A DNA stretch of 64,000 bases from DTU064 sp045588245 (GTDB taxonomy: Bacteria > Bacillota > Clostridia > Oscillospirales > CAG-272), in NCBI GenBank assembly GCA_045588245.1, contig JAZNDW010000018.1, positions 62,001 through 126,000 on the forward strand, given 5' to 3'. The position numbers were made by a program, and so were the translations under genes. Position 1 is the first letter of the stretch. Every line of letters begins with the position of its first letter. Below the pieces are notes generated by a model. It was not told where the DNA came from and did no database searches. It saw only the letters and a list, made by a program, of their open reading frames with translations. This document shows positions 56,268 through 64,000 of the stretch, piece by piece.

Positions 56268-57671
56268 ATGAAAAACACAGACAAGACAATGGAAAAGATC
56301 GTCGCGCTTTCCAAAAACCGCGGCTTCATATTTGCAGGTTCCGAGATCTACGGCGGACTTGCCAACACGTGGGACTATGGCCCGCTCGGCGCAGAACTGA
56401 AAAACAACATCAAGCGCGCCTGGTGGCGTAAGTTCGTTCAGGAAAACCCCTACAACGTAGGTCTTGATTCCGCCATCCTCATGAATCCGCAGACATGGGT
56501 CGCTTCCGGTCACCTCGGCGGATTTTCCGATCCGCTCATGGACTGCCGCGAGTGCAAGGAGCGCTTCCGTGCAGACAAGCTCATCGAAGACTACTGCGCC
56601 GAAACCGGCACCGCCCTCGACCGTCCCATCGACGCTTTCACTCAGGCAGAGATGAAGGATTTCGTCGAAGCGCACAACATCCCCTGCCCGACCTGCGGCA
56701 AGCACAACTTCACCGACATCCGTCAGTTCAACCTCATGTTCAAAACGTTCCAGGGCGTTACCGAGGACGCGAAGAATACCGTTTATCTCCGTCCCGAAAC
56801 GGCACAGGGTATTTTCGTAAACTTCACAAACGTTCAGCGCACGACGAGAAAGAAGCTCCCCTTCGGTATCGGTCAGATCGGTAAATCCTTCCGCAACGAG
56901 ATCACTCCCGGTAACTTCATCTTCCGCGTTCGTGAATTTGAACAGATGGAGCTTGAATTCTTCTGCAAGCCGAACACGGACCTTGAGTGGTTCGAATACT
57001 GGCGCGGATTCTGCCGCGATTGGCTCCTTTCCCTCGGCATCAAGGAAGAAAATCTCCGCCTGCGCGACCACGATCCCGAAGAGCTTTGCTTCTATTCCAA
57101 GGCAACGACGGACTTCGAATTCCTCTTCCCGTTCGGATGGGGCGAGCTTTGGGGCGTTGCAGACCGCACCGACTACGACCTGACACAGCATCAGAATACG
57201 TCGGGCCGCGATCTTACCTATTTTGATCCCGAAACGAACGAGCACTATATCCCCTACGTCATCGAGCCCTCGCTCGGCGTTGAACGCTCCGTTCTCGCGT
57301 TCCTTTGCGACGCATACGACGAGGAAGTCATCGACGAAGCAAAGAACGACACCCGCGTCGTTCTCCACTTCCATCCCGCGCTTGCTCCCTTCAAGGCAGC
57401 AGTTCTTCCGCTTTCAAAGAAGCTTTCCGAAAAAGCGCTTGAGCTTCACGCTGAGCTCTCGCGTCACTTCATGGTTGACTTCGACGACGCAGGCTCTATC
57501 GGCAAGCGTTACCGCCGTGAAGATGAGATCGGTACTCCCTACTGCATCACATACGACTTTGAGACCGAAAACGACGGCTGCGTAACTGTACGCGACCGCG
57601 ACACGATGGAGCAAGTACGCATCCCGATCGGCGAAGTCAAGGCTTACATCGAAAAGGCTCTTGAGTTTTAA
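56268..57671 (+). CDS. glyS: Glycyl-tRNA synthetase (single-chain alpha2 type)
   Basis: 467 aa. Class II synthetase: LSKNRGFIFAGSEIYGGLANTWDYGPLGAELKNNIKRAWWRKFV, Zn-type loop CRECKERF and CPTCGKH with AETGTALDRPIDA between, motif 2 GIGQIGKSFRNEITPGNFIFRVREFEQMELEFFCKP, motif 3 IEPSLGVERSVLAFL, and an anticodon-binding end (AALPLSKKLSEKALELHAELSRHFMVDFDDAGSIGKRYRREDEIGTPYC). It charges tRNA-Gly. No T-box fits in the 68-nt gap before it. Strong codon bias. Own terminator. Confidence 0.97.
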   Translation: MKNTDKTMEKIVALSKNRGFIFAGSEIYGGLANTWDYGPLGAELKNNIKRAWWRKFVQENPYNVGLDSAILMNPQTWVASGHLGGFSDPLMDCRECKERFRADKLIEDYCAETGTALDRPIDAFTQAEMKDFVEAHNIPCPTCGKHNFTDIRQFNLMFKTFQGVTEDAKNTVYLRPETAQGIFVNFTNVQRTTRKKLPFGIGQIGKSFRNEITPGNFIFRVREFEQMELEFFCKPNTDLEWFEYWRGFCRDWLLSLGIKEENLRLRDHDPEELCFYSKATTDFEFLFPFGWGELWGVADRTDYDLTQHQNTSGRDLTYFDPETNEHYIPYVIEPSLGVERSVLAFLCDAYDEEVIDEAKNDTRVVLHFHPALAPFKAAVLPLSKKLSEKALELHAELSRHFMVDFDDAGSIGKRYRREDEIGTPYCITYDFETENDGCVTVRDRDTMEQVRIPIGEVKAYIEKALEF

Positions 57672-57690
57672 TTTTTATACGCACTAACCA

Positions 57691-57726
57691 AAGATCCGAA
57701 GGCATTGTTGCTTTCGGATCTTTTTC
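57691..57726 (+). terminator. Terminator of glyS
   Basis: GATCCGAA (57693-57700) with TTCGGATC (57713-57720) and flanking A/T pairs, then TTTTT. Confidence 0.9.
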
Positions 57727-57758
57727 GTCGGATTTTGCCCCCGCGGGGGCAAAAATCG

Positions 57759-57787
57759 TTGACACACAGTAACTTTTATAATATACT
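57759..57787 (+). promoter_or_regulatory. Promoter of a short terminated transcript
   Basis: TTGACA at 57759-57764, 17 nt, TATACT at 57782-57787. Confidence 0.75.
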
Positions 57788-57794
57788 TATATTG

Positions 57795-57902
57795 TAAACA
57801 CCACCCTGCAAAACAAGAAAACGAGGACACAGTGAAGACAAATAAATTAATCTACAATAAAAAAAGCGCACAAAAGTCACGTGGACTTTGTGCGCTTTTT
57901 TG
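57795..57902 (+). ncRNA. Candidate small RNA or attenuated leader before the lipoprotein gene
   Basis: About 108 nt from the expected start to a strong intrinsic terminator: AGCGCACAAAAGTC (57865-57878) with GACTTTGTGCGCT (57884-57896), one bulged A, then TTTTTT. The lipoprotein ATG is 31 nt after the terminator and shows no promoter of its own, so this is either an attenuator leader or a separate small RNA. A GTG-initiated frame with GAGGA starts inside (near 57832) but reads into the terminator, so it is not proposed as a gene. Confidence 0.55.
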
Positions 57903-57933
57903 TTTTCACAAAAGATAAATAGGAGAATAGAAT

Positions 57934-58701
57934 ATGAAAAAAATACTTTCGCTCGCGCTTGCCGTGATCATGATGATGCTGTGCTTCGCCGCCTGTGCGG
58001 ACAGTGGCGTAAAGGAGGAGATTCCCGAAGAGGATATCGTCCGTCCTCCCGTGAGGGAAAGTGAAAACCCGGCAAAAGCTGAGTTTGATTTGGACAAAAG
58101 CTTTGAAGAATTGTATTCCGATGCGGAAATTATTGTCAGATTGAAAGTGAAAAATTGGCTTGGAGATTCTGAACATTATAAAAGAACCTGCTTCGAAACT
58201 GAAATATTAGAGGTATATAAAGGAGAAGCACCTCCTGAAATTGTACTTGCTCAATACGGGACAACTGAATGGACTCTTAGCGGGTATCCTCTTTTCGATT
58301 ACGGAACAGAAATGATCTTGTTTTTGAAAAGTATGGATGCGCATATTGAATTTTTAAGAGAGACTGCACCGGTAGAGCCAGAAACATTTCCGGACTTCGA
58401 CTACGAGAATGCGTATAGAATCGTGGGCGGAAGCATGAACGTATGGTACGTTTCAACAGTTGATTCGGGTGATGAATATTTGGTGCCTAATTTTGAAATG
58501 ACGCCGTTAAATGAAGAACTAATCAATACTGCAAACACATATAATTATGGCGAAGGTAATGAAAACGGGATTTCCTTGGCCGGAACGAACGCCGCGCATT
58601 TCCTGATTGAAAACGATATCGTTCTGAACATGGATGCATCTCCGAAATATGTTTTCAAATTTAATGACATGGTACGCTTTATAGAAGAATTATCAGAATA
58701 A
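57934..58701 (+). CDS. Predicted lipoprotein of unknown function
   Basis: 255 aa. Lipoprotein signal residues 1-21: KKILSLALAVIMMMLCFAAC, lipidated Cys21, then an acidic spacer. The body (about 50-255) has VRLKVKNWLGDSEHYKRTCFETEILEVYKGEAPPEIVLAQYG and TEMILFLKSMDAH; no family was recognised. The gene is clearly more AT-rich than its neighbours after the first 150 nt. AGGAG is 9 nt before the ATG. The following metzincin gene starts 35 nt later; cotranscription is likely. Confidence 0.75.
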   Translation: MKKILSLALAVIMMMLCFAACADSGVKEEIPEEDIVRPPVRESENPAKAEFDLDKSFEELYSDAEIIVRLKVKNWLGDSEHYKRTCFETEILEVYKGEAPPEIVLAQYGTTEWTLSGYPLFDYGTEMILFLKSMDAHIEFLRETAPVEPETFPDFDYENAYRIVGGSMNVWYVSTVDSGDEYLVPNFEMTPLNEELINTANTYNYGEGNENGISLAGTNAAHFLIENDIVLNMDASPKYVFKFNDMVRFIEELSE

Positions 58702-58736
58702 AAAGTTTATCTGTCACTTAGGAGGCGTGAGTTAAT

Positions 58737-59627
58737 ATGAGAAAAATCATTTCACTTCTCATTTCATTTTTCCTTGTCAGCTGCTTTATGGTAAATTTGT
58801 CAGCGCATTCTGGAAATTTAGCATACTATTTTGACACAGCACAAATACCAAAATATATTAATGATTTCAATGATAATGTATATTATATCGGCAATGAAAA
58901 TATAGGTTGGAGCTTAAACCAAAACGCACACACTAACGGAAATGTTTTGTCATATAGATTTTCGGATGACAGCTCTGTTGCCTTGGACAGTGATCTTAGA
59001 TTACTTTTTCAATCCGCGACATTGCTGTGGGATGATGTGGTAACATGTCCCCAATTGCCCAGCGGTCCGGGATTTGTTCAACTGGATTATGACTATGATG
59101 GCGATTACAACGCATATTGTGATATAGCTCAAGTTGACAGCAGTGGTCATTTTACAAAATGGACTATCGCTATTAATTACTATTATTATAGAAATGCTTC
59201 TGATGCTCAAATCACACTAACATTTGCACATGAATTAGGTCATACTATCGGTCTGAATGATTTGTATGATTCTCAAAACTATAACAAAATCATGTGTGGA
59301 TATGGGAATGTCAGAACAGCAACAGCGCCGACATCATATGACATATGGGGAGCGCGAGTCATAACCGGACAGCACGCGACGCACCGTTGGACTCAGACAG
59401 CCGCAAAACATATATGTACCATGTGTTACGGTCTTGGATCGCATACGCCGACAAGGGGAACGTTGTTTACAAGCAAGGGAGCATCCGGACATACCGTATA
59501 TTGCTCGGTGTGCAATTATACGTTCACGGAATCTCACTCAAATTATTATAATCAAACGACCGGCAGATGCTCCGCTTGCGGCTACACGGACTCGATACAA
59601 TTGAGCGTGGGAGATCAAACGGAATAG
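58737..59627 (+). CDS. Secreted metzincin-type zinc protease with Cys-pair repeats
   Basis: 296 aa. Signal peptide about 1-24 (KIISLLISFFLVSCFMVNLSA). Zinc site HELGHTIGLND: His165, Glu166, His169 and Asp175, with a Met-turn at Met186 (KIMCGYG). This HExxHxxGxxD plus Met-turn layout is metzincin. A C-terminal region (about 220-290) holds three Cys pairs, CTMC, CSVC and CSAC, with His, as in zinc-ribbon-like repeats. It should be an extracellular protease. AT-rich compared with flanking genes. AGGAGG is about 12 nt before the ATG. Confidence 0.88.
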   Translation: MRKIISLLISFFLVSCFMVNLSAHSGNLAYYFDTAQIPKYINDFNDNVYYIGNENIGWSLNQNAHTNGNVLSYRFSDDSSVALDSDLRLLFQSATLLWDDVVTCPQLPSGPGFVQLDYDYDGDYNAYCDIAQVDSSGHFTKWTIAINYYYYRNASDAQITLTFAHELGHTIGLNDLYDSQNYNKIMCGYGNVRTATAPTSYDIWGARVITGQHATHRWTQTAAKHICTMCYGLGSHTPTRGTLFTSKGASGHTVYCSVCNYTFTESHSNYYNQTTGRCSACGYTDSIQLSVGDQTE

Positions 59628-59646
59628 ATCAACGGAATAAACAAAG

Positions 59647-59679
59647 AAAGACGGCACAGTAAACTGTGCCGTCTTTTTT
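59647..59679. terminator. Bidirectional terminator between the metzincin and the zincin-LamG genes
   Basis: AAAGACGGCACAG (59647-59659) with CTGTGCCGTCTTT (59664-59676); T runs on both strands. Confidence 0.95.
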
Positions 59680-59720
59680 CATTTGATAAAACGCTTTATG
59701 CGTTTACTTTGTCAGGGCAA

Positions 59721-62393
59721 TTACGCCTTCTTCTTGAAAAGAATGAATACAAGCGCAAGCATGAGCACGAGCGTTCCCGTAACACCGATGATGATCGCCG
59801 TCATCATTCCGTTGTCGCTGTCGCCGCCGTCATCAACAGTCGGTGCCGTCGTGTCGTCCGCCGTCGTGTCGGCAGGCTCGTCGGGGATCGCCTCAATTAG
59901 ATCGAGGCTGACGCCCGCAACGTTTTCAAAGTAGAACTTGATATAGTCAACGGAACCGCCAAAGCAGTTGCCGTCCGCGCCGCGTCCGAGATAGCCGCCG
60001 CCTTCGCATACTGCGTACGGCAGGATCGCACATTCAACGCACGCAACCGTTTCGCCGCCTATCGTCAGCGCCGCCTTGCCCTCAGCAAAGGTCACGGTAA
60101 CGTTAGTCCAGTTGTCTATCGGGAGATGTGTCGGTGCCGTAAGCTTGACGGTTTCGTCGCCCTGTCTTATAACGAACTGCGCTTTTCCGTTTTCGTTTTC
60201 GGGAGTGAAGTACATCTCGCCGTCATCGCCGCCCCAGTAAAGAAGCTGCTGATATGCAGAGCTTCCGTCCCAGTTGACGTTCATTGATATCTGCAGGTCA
60301 CGCGCCGTCGTTGCCATGCCGTCGATGATGATATAGTCGTCGGTGCCGTTAAAGTCGTAATATCCCGCAACGATGCCCTCTTCGCCCTCGTTCCAATCCG
60401 CACCGCGAACGAGCGCGTACGTGGAGCTGTACATTTCGGCGGCGGTGTCACCGTCGTCCTTGTCAAATTCGTATCCGAGATACAGTCCGTCCTCATATCC
60501 GAGCTTACGCACGTAAGCGCCGCCGTTTGCAAGCGTCAGATAGCCCGCAACGGTACCCTGCTTATGCGCCGAACCGCTGTCTTCGTAAAGGTCACCATCC
60601 GCAACGCCCTGGCCTCTGAGCTGGCCCGATGCGAGCAAGAGCGAAAGTCCCTTCGCTATTGCGTTTTCTTTCACGGTATAGCTGCCGTATACGTACGCGG
60701 ATTCAAGTACCTGCGCGTTGCCGCTTATTTTTGCACTGCCCGCAACGATTGCGTTATCGCCGACGTGAGCGTTCTCCGTCAGCTTTGCGCTGCCCGCAAC
60801 GACGGCATAGCCATCGATGACGACGTTATCCTTGATAACGGCGGAACCCATAACGACTGCGTGGTCTTCTATTCTGACGTTACCTCTTACCGTAGCCGTG
60901 CCGAGTACCATCGCATCGGGTCCGACGTAAACGTCGTCATCAACTCTTGCGGTATTGGCAACGAAGCCGCCGCCGTTGGGATGCTCGGAGCCCTTGACGT
61001 TTGCACTGATCTCGCGGTCGGCGGGATATGCGCCGAGGATCTCGGCTTCATAGGGATAACGGTTCTTCTTGTTGAAGGAAAGCTCCGTTTCCTGTGTGAA
61101 TGCGTCGTATTTTTTGTACGTTTTAAGATCAGGAGTTGCCGCAACGGTCAGGTACGCCTCGTCAACACCGTCGGCAGATACCGTCATAGTTTCGCCGTCA
61201 CCGAACAGCTCGGAGTATTCGGCATCCCCGTTCTTCACGGTGACGATGCAGGCGCGCCAGCCCGCGCCCTTGACGTCGGTCAAACCGTTCAGCTTAACCG
61301 TGATCTCATCTCCCGTTACAGTGAGCGGCGTCACAACGTAAGCCGCCTGCTGCGGCGCACGTTCGGTCGGCACCGTATACGTGTTTTCCGCGCCTAAAAC
61401 GGGCTCAAGCTGTGTATAGAACTGCTGCCAGAAGAAGTCCTGGTACGCAACGCCGTAATTGTTGACGCGCTTGAGATAGTCGCTCTGACGGGAGAGGTCG
61501 AGCGTTGCCATGTGTGCGGCAAAATAGCCGAGTGTGTCGGAGAGCTCCGCCTCAGCTTCGTCTTCGATCATGTTATATATAAGCTTTGAGGGCTGACCGT
61601 TCTGCAAAAGCTTTGCAACGAAGTCAGCTCCGTAGCCCTCCAGTCCGTCGGGATTTTCGGTGAGATACTGCAGCAGCGGCCACGCTTCGTAATAAGCGCG
61701 TCCGTTCGTTGCCGTAAGGCTCGCCGCACGAAGAATGAAATATGAAAATTCCGTGGAATATCCCTCGTTTGAGGTATAGTAATCGCTTGCGAGATACTGC
61801 TCACGATACCAGTTTGCGACAGCCTCATACCACGAGCCGAGATACGTGCCGTTTGCCCAGCTGTTGTAGCCCTGCGCAAACTGCGTTGCATGACCGAATT
61901 CGTGAGGCGTTACCCAAGTTTCGGGCTTCGGAACCATCGCCGCCTGGTCGCACATCAGATATGCATAGCCCTGTGAGTCGATTCCGGCAAAAGCCCATCC
62001 GGATTCGTATCCCGGAATGCCCGTGCCCATAATGATAACGTTGACCTTATAGTGCGTGTTCTGGTCACCCGTTTTGTTCGTGCAAAGAGACGGAGGGGAC
62101 ATACCGAGATCGTTGATATAAAGATCCCAGCAGCTCTCAAGAATCTTGCAGTTACCCTCAAGCCACGCTTCGGTGATGGCGGAATTGTTCGTGTCGCCCC
62201 AGAGTATCTGGAAGTGATCACTCTCGTAGGAATGATATTTTTCCGCGGAAACCGTATACGCGCCATCCTTCGTGGGACGCACGTTAAATACGGGTTCATC
62301 AGCCGTATCAGCGAAAACGGTCACAGGAACGAGAGTAACGGTCAACACCGCCGCCATGACGATCACAAGCAGTTTTGCAAAAAGCTTATTCAT
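59721..62393 (-). CDS. Giant surface protein: zincin-like domain, hexapeptide beta-helix, LamG, membrane anchor
   Basis: 890 aa. Signal peptide 1-29 (LLVIVMAAVLTVTLVPVTVF). Residues about 45-350: DUF6055/Svx-like zincin domain with HYESDHFQILWGDTNN, TPHEFGHATQF (His164, Glu165, His168) and a third-ligand Glu190 in SWYEAVANWYREQY. About 480-610: hexapeptide-repeat left-handed beta-helix (VYVGPDAMVLGTATVRGNVRIEDHAVV). About 665-830: LamG domain (ARDLQISMNVNWDGSSAYQQLL). Linker DTTADDTTAPTVDDGG, membrane helix about 863-886, KKK. AAGGAG is 7 nt before the ATG. It is 31 nt after the LamG gene and probably in its operon. Confidence 0.85.
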   Translation of the reverse strand: MNKLFAKLLVIVMAAVLTVTLVPVTVFADTADEPVFNVRPTKDGAYTVSAEKYHSYESDHFQILWGDTNNSAITEAWLEGNCKILESCWDLYINDLGMSPPSLCTNKTGDQNTHYKVNVIIMGTGIPGYESGWAFAGIDSQGYAYLMCDQAAMVPKPETWVTPHEFGHATQFAQGYNSWANGTYLGSWYEAVANWYREQYLASDYYTSNEGYSTEFSYFILRAASLTATNGRAYYEAWPLLQYLTENPDGLEGYGADFVAKLLQNGQPSKLIYNMIEDEAEAELSDTLGYFAAHMATLDLSRQSDYLKRVNNYGVAYQDFFWQQFYTQLEPVLGAENTYTVPTERAPQQAAYVVTPLTVTGDEITVKLNGLTDVKGAGWRACIVTVKNGDAEYSELFGDGETMTVSADGVDEAYLTVAATPDLKTYKKYDAFTQETELSFNKKNRYPYEAEILGAYPADREISANVKGSEHPNGGGFVANTARVDDDVYVGPDAMVLGTATVRGNVRIEDHAVVMGSAVIKDNVVIDGYAVVAGSAKLTENAHVGDNAIVAGSAKISGNAQVLESAYVYGSYTVKENAIAKGLSLLLASGQLRGQGVADGDLYEDSGSAHKQGTVAGYLTLANGGAYVRKLGYEDGLYLGYEFDKDDGDTAAEMYSSTYALVRGADWNEGEEGIVAGYYDFNGTDDYIIIDGMATTARDLQISMNVNWDGSSAYQQLLYWGGDDGEMYFTPENENGKAQFVIRQGDETVKLTAPTHLPIDNWTNVTVTFAEGKAALTIGGETVACVECAILPYAVCEGGGYLGRGADGNCFGGSVDYIKFYFENVAGVSLDLIEAIPDEPADTTADDTTAPTVDDGGDSDNGMMTAIIIGVTGTLVLMLALVFILFKKKA

Positions 62394-62424
62394 ATTCGAC
62401 TCCTTAATAATTAATTATTTCGGA

Positions 62425-63513
62425 TTATTTTCTTCTCTTAATGATAACGATCACGATCGCAACGACAAGCACCGCCCAGATGACACCGAAGATTATCCAT
62501 ATCATACCGTCCGAGCCGCCATCCGAGCCGCCGTCTTCGTTGCGGTCGGGGGACTCCGTTTCGTCGCCGCTGTCCGCTTCCGTGTCAACGGTCGTACCGA
62601 TATCGATCGCGTCGGTTTCGACATCGTCCGCTTCGTCATCGGGAACGGGAAGCACCGTTTCAGCGTTTTCGGGGATCTCGTCGGACGGAGTGTGTCCGTC
62701 ATATACGGCGTAAAGTGCGGCTACGTCCTCGGACGTGAGCGCACGGTCGTAAACGCGAAGCTCGTCGTAATACATCGAAGCGGGCGAATCCCAGACATTG
62801 ATAGCGACGTAGATCGCCGTGTCATCGTAGGCATCGTCACCGAACATGGACGGAAGCTCCGTCGCGCTGCCGCTTGCATAAGCGGGGATGAGCGAACGGG
62901 CGAAGTTATCAACGGTGTTCGCAACCTCTGTGCCGTTAAAGTAGAGAACGCCGTAGCCGTCGTCAACAACGAGAGTGATGTAGGTCCAGCCGAAGGAGTC
63001 CGACGACGAAAGGCCGTCTTTCGGGATAGCGCCGACCTTTGAGTTGTTTTCGTCGTTGCTGCCGAGAGTGGGCGCAGAGCCCCATGTGCTGCCGTCAAAG
63101 TCTGCCCAAAGTCCCACCCACGAGGAGAACGATGCGTCGGTATGCGATTCGGAACCGATCCAGATCACGGGCGCGGCGAATCCGCAGGATTCGGCTTTCG
63201 CCCAAAATGAGATCGTATAGCTGTCTTCGGTAGGCACACAGTCAAGCTTTGCTCCGTCGCCGATGCTGTTGCCGACATAAAGCGAAGTGTCGTTGTATCC
63301 TAACGAAAACTCGGGCTCGTCGTCAAAGGGGACGGAAAAATTCTTGCCCATGAATTCAGCCTCGCCGCCGAATTCATTTTTAAGGCTGCCGTTGAACCTA
63401 TAATATCCGATAAGGTCCGATTCAATGTCAAATGCGCTGACACTCACTCCGCACATTGCCGCCAAGGAAAAAATGACAGCCGCGGACACGAGAATTGATA
63501 GGATCCGTTTCAT
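62425..63513 (-). CDS. Membrane-anchored LamG-domain surface protein
   Basis: 362 aa from the ATG at 63513 with GGGAGG 6 nt before. Signal peptide about 1-27 (RILSILVSAAVIFSLAAMCG). LamG about 30-265: DLIGYYRFNGSLKNEFGGEAEFMGKNF, DSYTISFWAKAESCG, WTYITLVVDDGYGVLYFNGTEVA and MYYDELRVYDRALTSEDVAALYAVY. Asp/Glu/Thr-rich linker to about 330, membrane helix (MIWIIFGVIWAVLVVAIVIVII) and KRRK. It resembles the LamG domain of 10562 but lacks the Cys tail. First gene of a pair with the zincin-LamG gene. Confidence 0.88.
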   Translation of the reverse strand: MKRILSILVSAAVIFSLAAMCGVSVSAFDIESDLIGYYRFNGSLKNEFGGEAEFMGKNFSVPFDDEPEFSLGYNDTSLYVGNSIGDGAKLDCVPTEDSYTISFWAKAESCGFAAPVIWIGSESHTDASFSSWVGLWADFDGSTWGSAPTLGSNDENNSKVGAIPKDGLSSSDSFGWTYITLVVDDGYGVLYFNGTEVANTVDNFARSLIPAYASGSATELPSMFGDDAYDDTAIYVAINVWDSPASMYYDELRVYDRALTSEDVAALYAVYDGHTPSDEIPENAETVLPVPDDEADDVETDAIDIGTTVDTEADSGDETESPDRNEDGGSDGGSDGMIWIIFGVIWAVLVVAIVIVIIKRRK

Positions 63514-63625
63514 TGTTACCTCCCATTGCCGTTTTACGCAACGGCAAATTATACATAAAAACTTAACAAGAGTGAAAATTTGCAAGTGTTTTCGCCCGCG
63601 TTTTTCACAATCTGTTAACATTTTA

Positions 63626-63655
63626 ATTATATCACCGCGCTTTTTACCTTGTCAA
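63626..63655 (-). promoter_or_regulatory. Promoter of the LamG-zincin pair
   Basis: Minus strand: TTGACA (63655-63650), 18 nt, TATAAT (63631-63626). The leader is about 105 nt and has a GCCGTT / AACGGC hairpin (near 63532-63549). Confidence 0.7.
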
Positions 63656-63730
63656 GTTAATCCACATTATTATATCTATATTAATAATCCCACTCGCCGC
63701 GAACAAAAGTAAAAATCTTAAAAATAACCG

Positions 63731-63759
63731 TTGACAATGCCGATTTTATTTGTTATAAT
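63731..63759 (+). promoter_or_regulatory. Consensus promoter of tRNA-Thr
   Basis: TTGACA at 63731-63736, 17 nt, TATAAT at 63754-63759, perfect consensus, with an A/T-rich UP-type stretch before it. Confidence 0.9.
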
Positions 63760-63789
63760 GTATCGCGGCTTCAAAAAAGCCGCAAATAT

Positions 63790-63862
63790 GCTGCTATGGC
63801 TCAGGTGGTAGAGCACATCCTTGGTAAGGATGAGGTCATCAGTTCGAATCTGATTAGCAGCT
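63790..63862 (+). tRNA. tRNA-Thr (anticodon GGT)
   Basis: 73 nt without encoded CCA. Acceptor stem GCTGCTA (63790-63796) with TAGCAGC (63855-63861), D-arm GCTCAGGTGGTAGAGC, anticodon stem CATCC/GGATG with loop TTGGTAA (anticodon GGT at 63823-63825), T-loop GTTCGAATC. Consensus promoter before it and a terminator behind. Confidence 0.97.
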
Positions 63863-63865
63863 CGC

Positions 63866-63895
63866 AAAAAACGCATCCGAAAGGATGCGTTTTTT
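63866..63895. terminator. Bidirectional terminator between tRNA-Thr and coaBC
   Basis: AAAAAACGCATCC-GAAA-GGATGCGTTTTTT (63866-63895). Confidence 0.95.
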
Positions 63896-63912
63896 CGTTA
63901 TATTTTGTTTTT

Positions 63913-64000
63913 TCACTCACTCTGCTTCAGGGCTCTGTCGATAATGGCATTGGCGGCATCCTCTTTTGTCATAAGCGGAAGCTCCTCGATCCCCTCAGCG
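63913..64000 (-). CDS. coaBC: C-terminal end of CoaBC (phosphopantothenoylcysteine synthetase/decarboxylase)
   Basis: Only the last 28 codons are visible: EGIEELPLMTKEDAANAIIDRALKQSE, then TGA. The EELPLMxKxxxAxxIxDR segment matches the C-terminus of the synthetase half of CoaBC, which makes 4'-phosphopantetheine for coenzyme A. The gene continues beyond the window. The assignment rests on one short motif. Confidence 0.55.
   Translation of the reverse strand, partial: AEGIEELPLMTKEDAANAIIDRALKQSE

Noticed and set aside
56265..57374. Minus-strand frame of 369 codons
   Set aside because: Antisense to glyS and with no recognisable domain.
57832..57920. Short GTG frame of about 28 codons
   Set aside because: It runs through the terminator stem and has no conserved look; treated as part of the small transcript.

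Overview
The window looks like the chromosome of a Gram-positive, endospore-type Clostridia (Firmicutes), probably a gut fibre degrader of middling GC content. Evidence for this: the ylm/divIVA/ileS/lspA cell-division cluster in Firmicutes order, dipicolinate synthase dpaAB with a sigma-K-like promoter, a Firmicutes-type single-chain glycyl-tRNA synthetase, strong sigma-A promoters (TTGACA or TTGATT, 17 nt, TATAAT-like), intrinsic terminators after most transcription units, and several intracellular GH43 glycosidases. The species cannot be named from the sequence alone.

Layout. 1-2758: end of a penicillin-binding protein, nth, two small DUF proteins and a lipoprotein. 2860-3118: a probable 6S RNA. 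3182-8444: a GH43 glycosidase, class II fructose-bisphosphate aldolase, then an apparent operon of acyl-ACP thioesterase, winged-helix regulator, esterase and GH43. 8505-13924 (minus strand): CPBP protease plus an Lgt-family protein, two adjacent secreted LamG proteins with Cys-containing C-terminal anchors, a near-exact duplication of the first one's 3' end with a palindromic cassette, and an AraC regulator. 14240-18964: a Gld-like ABC transporter operon of four genes. 19133-20358: rpsF-ssb-rpsR. 20421-27000: a third Cys-tail surface protein, a CNNM/CorC-like protein, dpaAB, and a GH43-apbE pair. 27191-31794: an unusual XRE-cupin-acyl-CoA synthetase fusion, an MscS channel and a BspA-like leucine-rich-repeat lipoprotein. 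32058-37868: DUF6472, murD, typA and membrane proteins. 37979-51670 (minus strand): a beta-lactamase-fold hydrolase and the long queA-miaA-hlyD-yggS-sepF-yggT-ylmH-divIVA-ileS-lspA-rluD cluster. 51824-57671: dapA, a CE12-like esterase, rsmA, an LCP protein and glyS. 57759-59627: a short terminated transcript, then an AT-rich pair (lipoprotein and metzincin protease). 59721-63513 (minus strand): a LamG protein and a very large zincin/beta-helix/LamG surface protein. 63790-64000: tRNA-Thr and the end of coaBC.

How the parts fit. Carbohydrate use is a theme: three signal-less GH43 enzymes, a CE1-like esterase and a CE12-like esterase suggest that imported arabinoxylan, arabinan or pectin oligosaccharides are trimmed in the cytoplasm. 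A second theme is the cell surface: four LamG proteins, three proteins sharing a GCGS-helix-KKH tail, an LRR lipoprotein, a metzincin and a zincin-like protein. A third theme is envelope and division: murD, a PBP, LCP, sepF, divIVA, lspA and an Lgt-like protein. dapA and dpaAB together supply the precursor for, and make, the spore solute dipicolinate.

No IS element, prophage or CRISPR array was seen. The strongest candidates for undescribed biology are the XRE-cupin-CoA-ligase fusion with paired operator-like palindromes, the Cys-containing C-terminal tail family, and the zincin/beta-helix/LamG surface protein. All functional calls come from reading motifs by eye; no database search was run.
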